Assembly: GCA_964059195.1 (NCBI GenBank)
Contig: CAXKWD010000007.1
Location: 156,907,269 to 156,971,268 of the forward strand
From: Ectobius pallidus
Taxonomy: Eukaryota; Arthropoda; Insecta; Blattodea; Ectobiidae
Direction: 5' to 3'
DNA length: 64,000 bases
The notes beneath the pieces were generated by a model. It ran no database searches. It was not told the DNA's origin and saw only the letters and a program-made list of their open reading frames with translations. Positions 23,595 through 36,076 of the stretch are shown here, one piece after another. The translations under genes and the position numbers were made by a program. Position 1 is the stretch's first letter. The number at the start of each line of letters is the position of its first letter.

Positions 23595-26500
23595 GCTTGA
23601 ATGAACATGAGCAATTTTTTATTAGGGACAACAAATTCTTTAATCTCGGTAGGTAAATGCAATCAGGATACTAAGATGAATGCAGATTTCATGGCATGAG
23701 TATAAAAATTTAATCAAGTTAAAAACAAGATTCACAATTACACAAAAACTCAATATTTTCCTTGTAAAGTAGCTTGAAATTTAAATTCAATGGCTATCAA
23801 AACCAGTGATAATCGGGAAGGTTGTGAATACATATTTATGTATTCTAGGCATCATTCACACTGCAGTTTCATGCTATGCATGATGTGCTACCATAATCGG
23901 GCTGCATGCTGCAGGTTTTGAAACACAGATAAGAAGACAAGGCCTTCACATCGTGTGTAATGTGCTACTTGCATGCTACAGGTTTTTTAAAGTTTTTTTT
24001 TTTTTAAATATTTATTTAGGATTTAAAATTTTTTAACCCAAGGAAATTCAGTCTCTCTGCAAACATCTATCTTCAACATCATCATCTGTTAAATCTCTCA
24101 CGATCACACTTTTTTTATGACATCATCCATCCATTGTTCATGATGTTTACCTCATGAAGATGAAGTCGTCACTTTGCAATTTCATGTTATCCAGGTACTG
24201 ATATTAACAATATGTCCCGTCTTGTCTATATTTAATATTTTATTGTAATTTTTTATTTCCTTGAGCACAGAAGAAGCAGAGTTGAGTGCATTGGTGATAG
24301 ACACTCCTTGACATTTATACATTGGCTAGGCTATTTTGATACACTGATTGGCCCGCCGCTGCAGAAGACATGCCGGTGTGAATGTGCGAGCGTCTTTATT
24401 GCAGGCATGTGCAACTTTTGTGTTCCCTAGCTTAACGCTTCTTTTATTTAATTTTGCTTTAACTTGAGATATATTGAGCTTTTGCTTCCATGCAGCAAAT
24501 TAACAATTTTTGCATGTTAATTGGAAGAAGGGGTATATTTTGCAATATCATCTGTATAGGCTGGTTTCTTTATGAACAATTGTAATCAAGCTTTATTAAA
24601 AATGAAAGTTGAATCTTTTTCAACACCCATCACTGAATGAGTTATGCTTAAAAATATTCTGGAAGTTTCTTTTAATCAGAATTCGTATTTGTATTTAATC
24701 AGAATTTGCTTTTCTGGTGTTGAGGGTGGGTAGTGGTTTCTAGGGGTCCAACTGGGTGAGTAAAACGGTTGATTCTGACCCTTTGGCAGCTTCTGGGATA
24801 AGATCAAGTGACTTAAATTATGAAATTTCATTTTTATTTGAAATGAAAATACATAATTACATTCAGAAAGTATGTGAACGTTATGGAAAACCAAATACTG
24901 TAAACACAAATCAATATTGTACACTTCACATGACTCATTATTTCGTACGGTTTCTCTATATTCCATAAATTTGCACTTTCAATTAATAACAGTTTAAAAT
25001 TATTATTATTTGCATTTCCTTGCACTTTAGCAGCACATCTTGCTCGAATATTTCATAATACAGCCATCACAAAAGAAAGATTCAAAACACAGATCATGAA
25101 TCATGTACGTATATGAAAGATATTCTATTGGGCTATAGGTTTAACATTACATAGTGATTATTTTGGCCAGTTAGCATAATATAAACCACTGGTGCCCTCT
25201 GATCATGTTGCAGTATTGTGAAACGACCAGTTTTTTTCTTTTCGTGAAGAATATTTAGACTTTTGCTTGATTTATACTATTAAACTACTTCCAAATAGTC
25301 TTTGTGATAGGTTTTATTGCATGAAAACATGCCTCACATGGTATTTAACGATTTTCAATAATTTAAGCGTGTCAGTGCACGTTGTTCATCGCAATCCATT
25401 TGCAATGACTTCCTACCTCATCTTTCAGGAGCGCAGCATATGTGAGATGCTTGACTTCACAGTAACCTTCCCAGCTTTTAAACAGTTTGGTTTTTGCGTG
25501 AGCTTTTGCAGCGACAAGGCATGATTCTTGTCTTTGCCGCTAGAGTGCCCTGAAGCATGCGAGCTTTCCTATGTAGCGTTGACTGCTGTCGGCAAGCGAG
25601 ATCTCTCTTCTCTGAGAGTGGGAGCTACCATATATAGTCCCTCACAGAGATGCCAATTGCCAACAATTTTGGCGGCGTCTGTCTGCTAGTCCAGTATGTA
25701 TGTAATTCCTATAAAATAATGCAACACCCTTTTTCTACATCCACAATCCATCATTGATATAAACATGATCAAAATTTTGCTCCAGTGAGGTCTATTCATT
25801 TGTTGGTGGGATACTAGTACCCTCCCATTCAGAAACCAGCCTATAAATAATATATGCTAAAGAACTGCTGCATAATATTTTCTAGCAAGCAGAATTGTGT
25901 CGCAATATTGTCAGTTAAATGAAAACAAGTTAGAAGGATGAGTCGTCGTTTAAATATTTATACAATACCAATAACTTTCTTTTTGTTAGTTTGCTTATGA
26001 GTCGCTTAATATGTTACCAATCCTGTTTGACATAATCATTACTCAAGATGCTTGCTTATGCTTGAAATGGTTTTGTAATATAAAAATCTGTTTTTTAACA
26101 GTTAACTCTTTGAAGCCCATGCCTGAGCTATACTTGTGACAGCTTTAAGATGCACCAGAGTATAGTATGGGTTGTGCTTAAATTATGCATACCAGTACTT
26201 CCCCTCTAGAGCTCCATCTCATGCTGTCAGTTCAACATTTCTGAATATTGCTGATCACGAATACCATCTACATTTTCTCGCTGAACAAAAAATAACTGCA
26301 TAGTAAAACAGCTGTTTTTTATATGTTTCTTTCAAAACACTTCTTTCTGCTTTCATGTGTCTTTTAGCTAAATTTCACCGCTATCTTACAAGATTTCATA
26401 AAAGAAAGACAAGATTTATTGATGAAATGATATATTATGGTATCATAAAATTGATGGAACTTAAAAAAATATTGAAGCAACTGTATTATGTAAAATAATA

Positions 26501-27030
26501 ATTACAATATGAGTTGAGCTATGACACTTATGCTTTGCTTACCAACTTTTTGGTTGTACATATTTCAAAGACCATACTTGTTTGAATATATCAAATTACA
26601 AAAGCATTCTGAAAACGTCCAAAATCAACTGGGTTTCGTGCCACTCATTAATTGGCTGGGCTTCAAAGTGTTCACCTTATTTAATGCTTCTGTACAAAAT
26701 ATATTTCTGTGCTAAATAATTTAAAGGAATGTATATTTCATATTTGAAGAGCTTAAATCAGGGATGAAAAGTAAAAATATAAGAATTTAGGATATACAGA
26801 TTAGCTTTATTAATAATATAGAATAAAATTTGAAAAAAATATACTTTATAATAAATAATAATAATAATAAGCGAGATGAAGAAATAAACTTTTGACTTTA
26901 AATAATTAATTGATCTTTTTAAACTTTTACATTTTTCACCCCTGATTGGAAAAAATGTACACATAAATTCACTTTATGCTAAGTCTAGTCTGTATATTTT
27001 GTAAATTTAGATTAATTTGAATTAAAAATG
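23595..27030. other. Unassigned AT-rich sequence
   Basis: No gene is recognised. 23860-23985 contains a loosely repeated GTGCTAC/GCATGCT.CAGGTTTT pair. 25500-25690 is locally GC-richer without an open frame of known type. An (ATA)n run is at 26850-26872. Confidence 0.4.
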
Positions 27031-27038
27031 CTATAAAC

Positions 27039-27965
27039 TAGTGATGGGCAGAATCGAATGATTTTAAGAATCGAGTAATGTAAAGAATCGAATGATCGTT
27101 CAAATGAAAAAATTGTAGGATGAAAGCAAGGATCCGAGAACTCACAATGCAAGATTTGAGAACTTGTCACTCGAGTAGGTATCCGAGATATGTAACTCAA
27201 GACTGACTCGATATACGGTATAACTCAAATTGTCATTTGAATGTTCAACTTGGAAATTTCATCATGTTACATAATCTACTGTTATTGGCTCTGGAACTGT
27301 GTGTGGCTCACCCATACAGTGAACCGCATACCATTCACTTAGCGTTGCGGATATTGCGTTAACATCATTCTACTACAATCGTTTATAAAGATCCATAAGA
27401 TAACTCTGTCTCATCTGCTGTCTGATGGTCAGTTAGAAATTCAAAACTGGCATTACTGTAGTGTCCTATGCACATACAGCTGTGCGTTCATTATATTCCT
27501 TTCTTGCCTGCAAAACTTACAGTGGTATTAATCAGACGTGGCAGTCCAAGCATGGATGCGCAGTAGATGCAGACGAGTCCAATAAACATTCGTACTGCAT
27601 GGAGGGGTGTATGGGTCAGTTGTGTCATTTCTTTCAGTGCAGTAAGATTGTATAAATGCAGTTAAGAAACAAGAGACCGTGTTACAGTAGCTTCTCCTCT
27701 CTCGCTAGTGCAGTTCAACATTCTTACCCCTCCCCATGATTCCTCCTACATGCGTCACCTCTCTCATGCGCATCTGACTGCCACCTCTGTTTAATACCAC
27801 TGTACACCCCATTAACGAAGTTAACCAAAGCGATACAAAGATTGAGTAGTCGTGCTCACTTCAAGTTCCTTCTGTTGTTAAATTATTAAAAAATCATTCG
27901 AATATCTCAAGAACTTTCAGGAATCGAATAATTCCGATTTTTTCATTCGAGAGCTCCCATCACTG
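27039..27965. mobile_element. Non-autonomous hAT-like transposon
   Basis: Ends TAGTGATGGG and CCCATCACTG are inverted. The flanks carry an identical 8-bp duplication CTATAAAC (27031-27038 and 27966-27973). Subterminal AAGAATCGA / GAATCGAATAATT words recur near both ends. TA-GTGATGGGC is a common hAT terminus. No transposase remnant is visible in the 927 bp. Confidence 0.85.
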
Positions 27966-27973
27966 CTATAAAC

Positions 27974-29294
27974 TTCTAATTCTATGTATAAGTGAATCAG
28001 AAAAAGCATTATCCGTAATCTTTGAAAATTAATATGGGTACAAAATGTACAAATAATTATTGTATATATAATATTTGAAACACTTGTAGATATTTATAAA
28101 ATAAATATAAAGTTGTGCATGCCTGTGAAGAAGACTGCGGATTTTAAGAAAACAAATAATTTGTTATATAAAACGTATGTATGAGTGTAAATATGCGGTT
28201 TTAAGGTGCCTGTAAGCCCTAGGTTGGTAGCATCGCTACTGCTATTGTAATGTTTGTTCACTCGGTTAACTGTTTCATACTTTTGTTAGGAAACTCTAGA
28301 TTAGGCGACAAGTTGTTTGTATGCCATCTGTTTTGATTTTGTAACTTTGTGTGTCTTCATTTTGAAAGTTGCCATATATCCAGGAACATGATATATGGTA
28401 GTAACTAACAATGCAATCGATTTTCCATTATTGATTTAGGTAATCTGTAATTGTTTCCATGATCTTCGTTAGTTATTGTGACGATGGACAGGTGAGAACA
28501 GATTGCAAATATTTAATAAACATTTTCATTTGGGACAACTGACTTTGCCGTTTTCTTTCTAAAAATTATTGTGTGGCATTTTGCTGAACATCATTAATTT
28601 ATTCAGTAACTGTTAAGAAATCAGATCCTTTTCACTCAACTTTATATCCCTTTGCCTTTTGGCACTTCTGGTATATTTCTGAGGAACATATACTCAGGTA
28701 TTTCTTCTCATATGTAATACTCCAGATTAAGATTGATAAATTTCAGAAAGAAGGGACTACTGTACTGACAGTGATTTGCAAACTTCGTTCATCCCTAATA
28801 TTGGAATCATATAATTATTTTTCTCTTCAGTTTATTGACACTAATAATTATCAACAGAGCTTTAATTTATGTTACTCTTCTCTGAATAAGATGGACATTT
28901 AGGAACTTTTCAAATAAAATATACCTACACTGTTTTCACTAAAAGAACAAAGCTAAAATAAACAAAAACCAGTACATCTGTCTCACTCTAGCACATTACT
29001 TGTAAGACTTTAGAGTTATTAGAGTGAAAGCAGAAAAGTTTAATTTACTCCATGCTTATCCAAAGCATTAATCGATTTTATGGATGAACAAAACAAAACT
29101 TGTTAGTAGAAACCGGGTTTTAAAGGGAAGAATCTTAACCTGAAAATGCCACCCCCCCAAAAAAAAGAGGGACCTGGAAAGACTTTTCCACTTTTAAAAA
29201 GGTACTGAAAAGACATTTTCAGTGTATTGCATGGGGAAAGAGTAAATTATAAGATTATCTTTCTAAATATTAAACATGTGAAACCATGAAAAAA
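27974..29294. other. Unassigned sequence
   Basis: 28200-28540 is somewhat GC-richer and ends with ATTTAATAAACATTTTC, a plausible poly(A) context on the + strand, but no exon is recognised upstream. The remainder is AT-rich without clear structure. Confidence 0.35.
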
Positions 29295-29360
29295 AAACCA
29301 CGTCAAATTGGCCGGCCATGGGATTTGAACCTGGCACCTCCCAAATGCGAGTTCAAGATG
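29295..29360 (-). mobile_element. Fragment of the tRNA-derived module
   Basis: The reverse complement contains AACTCGCATTTGGGAGG, the B-box-like GGTTCAAATCCC and GGCCAATTTGACGTGG followed by a T run. This matches the module at 10753-10946. The A-box half and the rest of the composite repeat are missing. Confidence 0.6.
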
Positions 29361-29584
29361 TTATGGGAATGTTGTTAAACAGGTTACAGGATAAATTGGA
29401 AAATTAAAACCACTTAATTAGACTATGATACATTGTTATTAACAGTTGTTGATTATTTCATGCACACGTTGAAATATAAAAACAAGGATTCCTTTTCAAA
29501 TTTGGTCTCAGTTCATGACATACATTTGTTCTTAAAGTCCTGAGATGAAAACAAAAAAGAGATCAGATCATGCAGTTGAAAAAT

Positions 29585-29724
29585 TCATTCAGAGTCACTT
29601 TCCTTGCAGTCTGGTGTTACGTCACACCCGGGACAGTCTTCAGGGTGGTATAGGTAGCACTCAAAGCCGGGAGGACACATGTGAGACATGCAGGGGTCGT
29701 CATGCTGGTCGCATGGTGTATATG
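29585..29724 (-). CDS. Terminal exon encoding a Cys-rich tail, unidentified gene
   Basis: On the - strand, a good acceptor (TTTCTTTCAG, read at 29734-29725) is followed by two bases completing a codon, then 45 codons and TGA (29585-29587). The product contains seven Cys in the pattern C-x6-C-x4-C-x5-C-x7-C-x2-C-x5-C (with MCPPGFEC and EDCPGC) and ends in an acidic SDSE. Such short disulfide-rich segments are typical of extracellular proteins, but I cannot name the family. It lies 146 bp downstream of the exon at 29871-30034 and enters in the same phase. It may follow that exon through a weak donor, or be an alternative last exon. Confidence 0.55.
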
Positions 29725-29870
29725 CTGAAAGAAACACAGTATTTTCTGATAAATAGTATTTAGAGCAGGGCAAGAAGTTTCAAGTCTGAAGGCAGTAGCC
29801 AACTAAGAATTTTAGTCAACATTCTTGTTACATAAGATCAGCATTACAACCTTTTGGGAATTATGAAGTG

Positions 29871-30034
29871 CTACCCCTGCCTCATTTGTTCTTTGCATAT
29901 ACGAGGGTCGTCGTAGGCTTCTCTGCCAGTCATGTTTATGATGTTGGAGACATTGTACATTTGTAGCAATTGGTGCAACCTTCTGTACTCCAACCTTAAC
30001 CTCTCAAGTAAGGAATCCGGTACCAGTACTGTAT
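29871..30034 (-). CDS. Coding exon of an unidentified gene
   Basis: After a consensus acceptor (TTGCTTTTAACAG, ending at 30035 on the - strand), a frame of 53 codons runs to TAG at 29871-29873. It begins TVLVPDSLLERLRLEYRRL, continues HQLLQMYNVSNIINMTGR and includes one Cys (DDPRICKEQ). It contains two possible N-glycosylation sites, NVS and NMT. Composition and amphipathic pattern look like real protein. The last GT before the stop (CCTC|GTATAT) would leave phase 1, matching the acceptor phase of 29585-29724; otherwise this exon ends at its own stop. The family is not recognised. Confidence 0.5.
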
Positions 30035-31392
30035 CTGTTAAAAGCAACATTTAGCATTACACTCACGGTGTCCTGTGTATTTTGAGTTGTTTGAAAGATA
30101 ATATTAGACCGGTTATGTCATGAACTGTCAAGTACCATGATGCCTGCGCATATTGTATGCTGAAAAATGAGATTGTGCGCAATGGGAAGACTCAAGAAGA
30201 AGAAGATGGGAGTAGAAAAATGTCAGTGCTAGTTTTTTAATAAAACCTTTTGAAGATTTAAATTATTTTATCAGCATGACAAGACTACAAGAAAATGCCA
30301 TTTAAATTTTTAATTGTTAATGAATCTACATCAGCACGGCAAAACGCCTAAGGATGACATAAAAGTGTTGAAAGGCCTTGGCAGTGTTAGATAAAGGTAA
30401 TTGAGCTGATGGTTTTAATTGTACATTTTATTTTATTTTATTTTATTGTGCGCATACTTCATGCAGCAAAACTGACAAGGTGCGCATGTGTCATGGTACA
30501 CTGTAGTACATTTGTCTTTGGGAACAAACCTATTATTACAGTAGCCTGGAGCAAACCCTTAATGTGGAATCTGAACTGTGGTGTGAACCGTATGCTTCAT
30601 TTAACATTTTCAGAGGTAAAGGCAGTGGTCACCCATCCAAATTCTTAACCAGAGATAGCAGATCTTTATCAACACCACCTATAGCTGTCTGAAGGTATAC
30701 GGTTTGTTGCTTCAGCCATTTATTCTAGTGTCAAGTACCATGATGCATGTGTACATTGTCATTTTTGCTATGTATCGTATGTGGACAGTGTTATTTCTTA
30801 GTGAACAGACAGTGGGGTGCATCGGTCGTAGTACATGCGAGTAGGCTACATGACTAGGCTGTAGGACCAAACCTATTAATATTGTGCACAGATGCATTAT
30901 CTCTCCCATGCATGCGTTCTCCGCAGTGTGGTTATGGCGTCCATGTTATCCACATCAGGTTTTTAAAAGTGGCCTTATCAGCTGAGTGCCCAGTCCATAC
31001 TACCTAGGTAGTGACTTGAATAAGCACCTGCCTTCTAAAATTTATTTATTTATTTATTTAGAAAGCTATAGGAGGCATTGGCTTAATCCAGACCCTGGTC
31101 ATCAGAGGCACCAACTTGACAAAATTAGGGGGAGGGCAGGAATTAGGCCTAGATTTTTATTAGTCATAATGCCTTATATGATAAAAAGTTAAATTTGGGG
31201 GGGGGGGAAGAAAGTCTGCGCCTATCCTGGTCATTAAAAAAATCCTTTATTATGCCAGTATGGAGTACCTGAATAATCATTGGAAGTTCTTTAAAAATTC
31301 TTGTCATTACTTAGGGCTGAACCCTAGGATTTCAGATAGCACCCCAAACAGGCGAGGCCTATATAACATCGATACCAAATAGTTTATTTTCA
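30035..31392. other. Putative intron and flank of the - strand gene
   Basis: No further exon is recognised. Two loosely similar stretches (30440-30660 and 30712-30960) share words such as GTACCATGATGC and CAAACCTATTA. (TTTA)n occurs at 31039-31060 and a G run at 31197-31208. Confidence 0.35.
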
Positions 31393-31400
31393 TCTGGAGT

Positions 31401-31709
31401 CATGGGCGGATCCACGTGGGGGGGGGGGATGAGGGATATTCCCCCCCCCCCAAAAAAAAAAAAAACATTTGTAACATTAAGCACAAATTGTTCAAACGGT
31501 CAGCCTTCTAATAAATTTTGTAAAGACAACATAACCCAAATACTTAAATTAGAGCAACGACGTTCATTATTTTGAAATACATTTCTAATAAAATGCCGAA
31601 ATTTTCATTTTGATTTCAATTGTGTACTGGGAATAATTAATTTTTGTGAGTTAAAACTTTCCTCTCTACTTTGGTTCCCCCCCAAAATGCCTCTCTGGAT
31701 CCGCCCCTG
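31401..31709. mobile_element. hAT-like MITE
   Basis: The element starts CATGGGCGGATCCA and ends TGGATCCGCCCCTG, which are inverted with a one-base difference. It is flanked by TCTGGAGT (31393-31400) and TCTGAAGT (31710-31717), an 8-bp duplication with one mismatch. G- and C-homopolymers next to both ends are shared with the 39913 and 48622 elements. There is no coding sequence. Confidence 0.75.
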
Positions 31710-31717
31710 TCTGAAGT

Positions 31718-32736
31718 TGAAATTAGAATTAATTCTCCCCAAAATGTGTATAGCTTAAATTAAATTCTTCCAAATCCTTGGAGTAGCCTATATTATAGAC
31801 TTAAGTAATTATTTTTGAGTGGCATTGCTTCTTGTGAGACTCTTCATAGGATAACCTTATTTCATCATTTTGACCTGGGGTGCATTCCATTAGCAAATTA
31901 TCGAGCAGTATTCACGCATAACGTATTGATTTTCGTAACGATTATCGGATGATTGGATGACTGACTATCGATGTAGTGACGTAATTACCCAGGTGGCATT
32001 GGGCTATCGGAATGCGGTTTGTGTTGAAAAGTGCCAATTGAGTGTGTAAATGTGTGTTTTTAAAATGATAAAGTGAATATTATGGAGTAATGTGAACTGT
32101 TTTTCGTGTGTGCGGTGAAATTCCGGATTGGCGAAACCAGAGCTTGGAGTATGTGGTAAGTTTTTAAATGTCAAAAAACCAGAATTATTAGTCCTTACAC
32201 ATGGGTAACACGTTGCCCATTGCAAAGTAGGGTTAACATCGATTTCCAATGCCCTCAATTTCAAAGAGAGGAAATCCTAAGCCAACCGTATTTACTGTAT
32301 ATTTTGAGTAAAATGTCTTCCGCTATTGAAGAACATAATTATGTCATTTGCATCATATTAATAGCTCGTGATAATTACGATGTAGCCACTTAACCTAGAC
32401 CCATTGCCTGGCTGATCTTGGAAGTGCCTAAATTACGTGATTACCTTCCGCAAGATAACAGAAAAGTAAAATTAAGTTGTTTACGTGGATTTATAACTTA
32501 AGATTGGTGATAAATGGTAGCTCTAAGGCGTATTTTTGTTTTGAGTTTAACATGCTTCAGATGTTTGAAAACTTTTGTCAGTTATCTTAGACGGGAATCA
32601 GCACATGGCTTATTACGCCACGGCACTAACTTATCTTAACTTACGGTACATATAATGATGGGATTTTAGAGCAGATTCTTTTATTGCCTTTGTGAAGAAA
32701 ATATTAACTTTTCCATATTTTTAGTGATCTAAGCAG
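31718..32736. other. Unassigned; possible + strand first exon
   Basis: At 32150-32159 TATGTGGTAAGT is a perfect splice donor. It is preceded in one frame by CGEIPDWRNQSLEYV, but this frame is closed by a stop about 24 bases before that segment and has no ATG. A non-coding or partial first exon is possible, but nothing downstream supports it. Confidence 0.25.
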
Positions 32737-33060
32737 GGGTGGAGACAGAGCTTATGGAAAGGGGGTGTCGATCAAAGTAAAACAAAGTGCGGAGGTATGG
32801 AATATCGCCCCCCCCCCCCAGAAAAAGAGGGGCGTTCTCCCCGGAAAAAATAAGCAAATAATGATGAGTTTTAAATACTCTGGTGACTGATGATGCAGAT
32901 CTGTGAGATTTCGGACCCACTCCGAAGTTATGTCTTTTGACACCTACAGCGCTGTCTGCTGACAACAGGGCCGCCTCATCTTGGGGTCGGGCCCAGGACC
33001 ATGTAGGCCCTACTGGTCGCGGGTCCAGCAGCCCCCCCCCATAAGGAGGCTCTGGCTGAC
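32737..33060. repeat. Possible diverged relative of the 39913 hAT family
   Basis: The word order ATGGAATA, poly-C, CTCCCC.GGAAAA and AGTTTTAA is shared with 39973-40055, suggesting a distant or truncated relative. I could not find paired termini or a target duplication. Confidence 0.3.
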
Positions 33061-33696
33061 AGCTGCTAGAATTCCTCATAATAATTAAAAATAAGGAACC
33101 GGGACAACTGTGTGATTAGTCTACACATTTTACACAAGGCATCTAGAATATAAATACGGTTCATTTTGCATTTTACAATCCTCAGGTTGAAACAGGGCGA
33201 GTACATAAATGTGTTTATTTTAGTTTTGTATTCAACTAAAATAAAATGTTGGCAGTTTTCGACGAATAAAAAAAAAGTCAAATCGTGTGGTAGGCCTAAT
33301 CTCTTCAGGGATGTATCGCCACGGAGGTTAGTTTTAGTTTTTAGAGATAAGAGATGGTATTTTCTGGATCTAATTGGCTTGCTGAAAAGCCCACTTACTT
33401 TTCTTTAATGTAGTATAAGCCTAGGTGTGTATACTTACTATCTTATTTACTATCTATACTTACTATCTATACACTTGCTTCCCTGACAGCAACCGCCACA
33501 GCAGTCCTGTTCGCTGCGACACTGAAAATCAGATTCGTACACTTCAGATTACACACTTTTTTTTCCAGTCTGTCGTACTTTACATAACATGTGTACTTTC
33601 TTTGAAAACCCCCAGATGAGCAAAACTCATGTTTAGGGGCTGCAATTATATATATGAAGTAAAAAAAACAACAAAGAAATAATATGTATGTGTAAA

Positions 33697-34375
33697 AATT
33701 CAAATATCTGGGAGCAATAAATACAGACACAAAATAATATTAAGGCAGAAGTTAAGTGTAGACTCAAATCAGGAAATGCCTCCTTTTATGCAGTTCAGAA
33801 ACTCTTATCTTCTCGTCTTCTGTCCAGAAATGTAAAAATAAAAATTTATAAGACAATATCCTGCCGGTTGTATTAAATGGATGTGAGACATGGTCGCTTA
33901 CTCTTCGGAAATAACATAATCTGAGAGTATTCGAAAACAGGAGGCTTATGAAAATATTTAGGCCTAAGAGAGATGAAAATGGGGACTGGAGAAAACTGCA
34001 AAACGACGAGCTTCAAGACATGTACTCGTCACCGGATATAGTAAGGGTAATTAAGTTACGGAGGATGAAATGGGCTGGACATGTTGTGCGCATGGGGGAG
34101 GAAAGACATATCTCAAAAATATTGACTGTGAGACAGGAAGGGAAGGGACCACTTGGAAGACCTAGACGTAGGTGGGAAGACAATGTTAGGATATATTTAA
34201 AGGAAGTAGGTTTTGCAAGGGATGGTTGGATGAGTTAGCACAGAATAGGGTTGAATGGCGGGCACAGGTAAGTGCGGCAATGAACCTTCGGGTTCCGTAA
34301 TATAGATAATATTCCTTTAGCTTGCTTAGGAATTGTCTATTGCCATTGAGTAGGCCTAGGCCTAAGTAAGTATTT
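33697..34375 (+). pseudogene. LINE-A 3' part (longest copy of the tail)
   Basis: The segment matches 8894-9222 and then continues to the family 3' end. The frame at 33948-34238 encodes RPKRDENGDWRKLQNDELQ, MKWAGHVVRMGEE and GRPRRRWEDN, the conserved tail of this endonuclease-RT family. Upstream homology is broken by single-base losses (for example within the CETW-encoding segment around 33880), so it is dead. The 3' untranslated end (34240-34372) defines the family terminus shared with 428-520. Confidence 0.85.
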
Positions 34376-34696
34376 ATGTGTATAATTTTATATACTAAAC
34401 TATATAAACTGAAAACAGTTAAACATTTTTTACAAAACACATTTAAATTAGGAAATTCAAAATTACAAAAACAGAAATCCATTTTACAAATTTGTTAATA
34501 TTTATAAATAGTAGTAACAAATTTAATTGAAGCAAATGAAAGTAAGAAATTATATGATTTGATTATTAATTTGAAATAGATTTTTAGTTGATATCTTAAA
34601 TTTATTGATTAACCGTAATCAAGGTACTATGTTCAGATGCCCATAAACACTTAAATTAAAACGTAAACCTAAATTAAAGGTGAAAATTTCATTCTA

Positions 34697-36076
34697 ATGT
34701 CTCGGTTTGTTTTTCAGATATTAATTACAAGCTCCATTTCATCATATTCATCACAATCTACTCGCAATAATAATCTACATTCAAATCCAACAGCTTCTCT
34801 GTTCCTACAGCCAATAATTGAAAATGAATTGATCTTAATTGCCATAAACCTTAAGAATAGCGTTTCTCCTGGAAGTGATGACATTTCATCAACTATAATG
34901 AAAGCAATTATTAGATTTATTTCTAAACCCCTTACTCATATTTTCAACCTATGCTTAGCTCAAGGCTTTTTTCCGGATGAATTAAAATATGCGACAGTAA
35001 TTCCATTGTACAAATCAGGTGACAAATGTAATTTAAATAATTATAGGCCAATATCCTTATTATCTACCATTGCAAAATTATTAGAGAAATGCATAAAAAA
35101 TAGACTAACAAACTTTTTAGAAAAAAATAAACTATTAGCGGAATCACAATTTGGTTTTAGGAATAATATGAGTACAGATGATGCTATAATGGCCGTTACA
35201 TCCACAATTATTAAAGCAGTAGATGAAGGAAAAAAATGCTTAGGTGTTTTTCTGTACCTAAGAAAGGCCTTTGACACTATAAGTCACAACATTTTGCTAA
35301 ATAAATTAGAAAATATTGGTGTTAGAGGTATTGCCTTAGACCTATTTCGATCATATTTATCAAATAGATACCAAATCACTAAAGTTAACAACGAAAAAAG
35401 TGAAAACGTAGTGCTAAATATCGGCGTCCCACAAGGAACTGTATTAGGTCCTTTGCTCTTCTTAATATATATCAATGATCTTCTTAAATTAGATATAAGT
35501 CTCATCAAAGGCAATGTCTATTCCTTCGCTGATGACACAGTAATCATATTTTCTGGAAACAGTTGGGAGCACGTTTTTAGTAATGCTAACATTGGAACAA
35601 ACAAAATAAAAAAATGGCTCGATGAAAACCTTCTATCTTTGAACATTGATAAAACAACATATTTACCATTTTCACTAAACTCTAAAGGACTTTCCTCGAT
35701 AAATGCACAACACAATATAATCTTACATGAAATCTCTTGTTCTATCCCTTTTAATTGTAAATGTCCAAAATTAAGTTCATCAACACAAGTAAAATACTTA
35801 GGTGTTATCATTGATCAAAATTTACGGTGGGAAAAACATGTTCAATATCTGTGTCTTAAACTACGGAAAACTATATATAAATTTGTTATATTAAGAAACA
35901 TTATGCCACAGAGTACTTTAAGACTAATTAATATATCTAAGTTTAGTCCAATCAGTTATACAATATGGAATAATAGGATGGGGTGGGATATGTCAGACTG
36001 CACTTCGCCCATTGTCGTTGTTGCAGAAAAGAATAATCAAGATATGTTTAAAAAAATCAATGGACTATCCATCTGA
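34697..36076 (+). pseudogene. Reverse transcriptase ORF of the non-LTR element, catalytically dead
   Basis: This is a 459-codon open frame. In order it shows NLNNYRPISLLS, SQFGFR (residues 151-155), the motif-A region ending RKAFD (about residues 183-192), GVPQGTVLGPLLF (from residue 243), FADDT (277-281) and KYLGVIIDQNLRW. In motif A the residue that should be the first catalytic Asp is Tyr 187 (TAC at 35255-35257, one base from GAC). Near 35940 the family frame shifts: the C-terminal region with YGIIGWGG and LLLLQKR continues in another frame to TAA at 36363-36365, with an in-frame TAG at 36183. Three independent lesions make it a pseudogene. The ATG at 34697 is not a natural start. Confidence 0.88.

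Noticed and set aside
34697..36076. Functional reverse transcriptase
   Set aside because: The motif A Asp is Tyr, with a downstream frameshift and stop.
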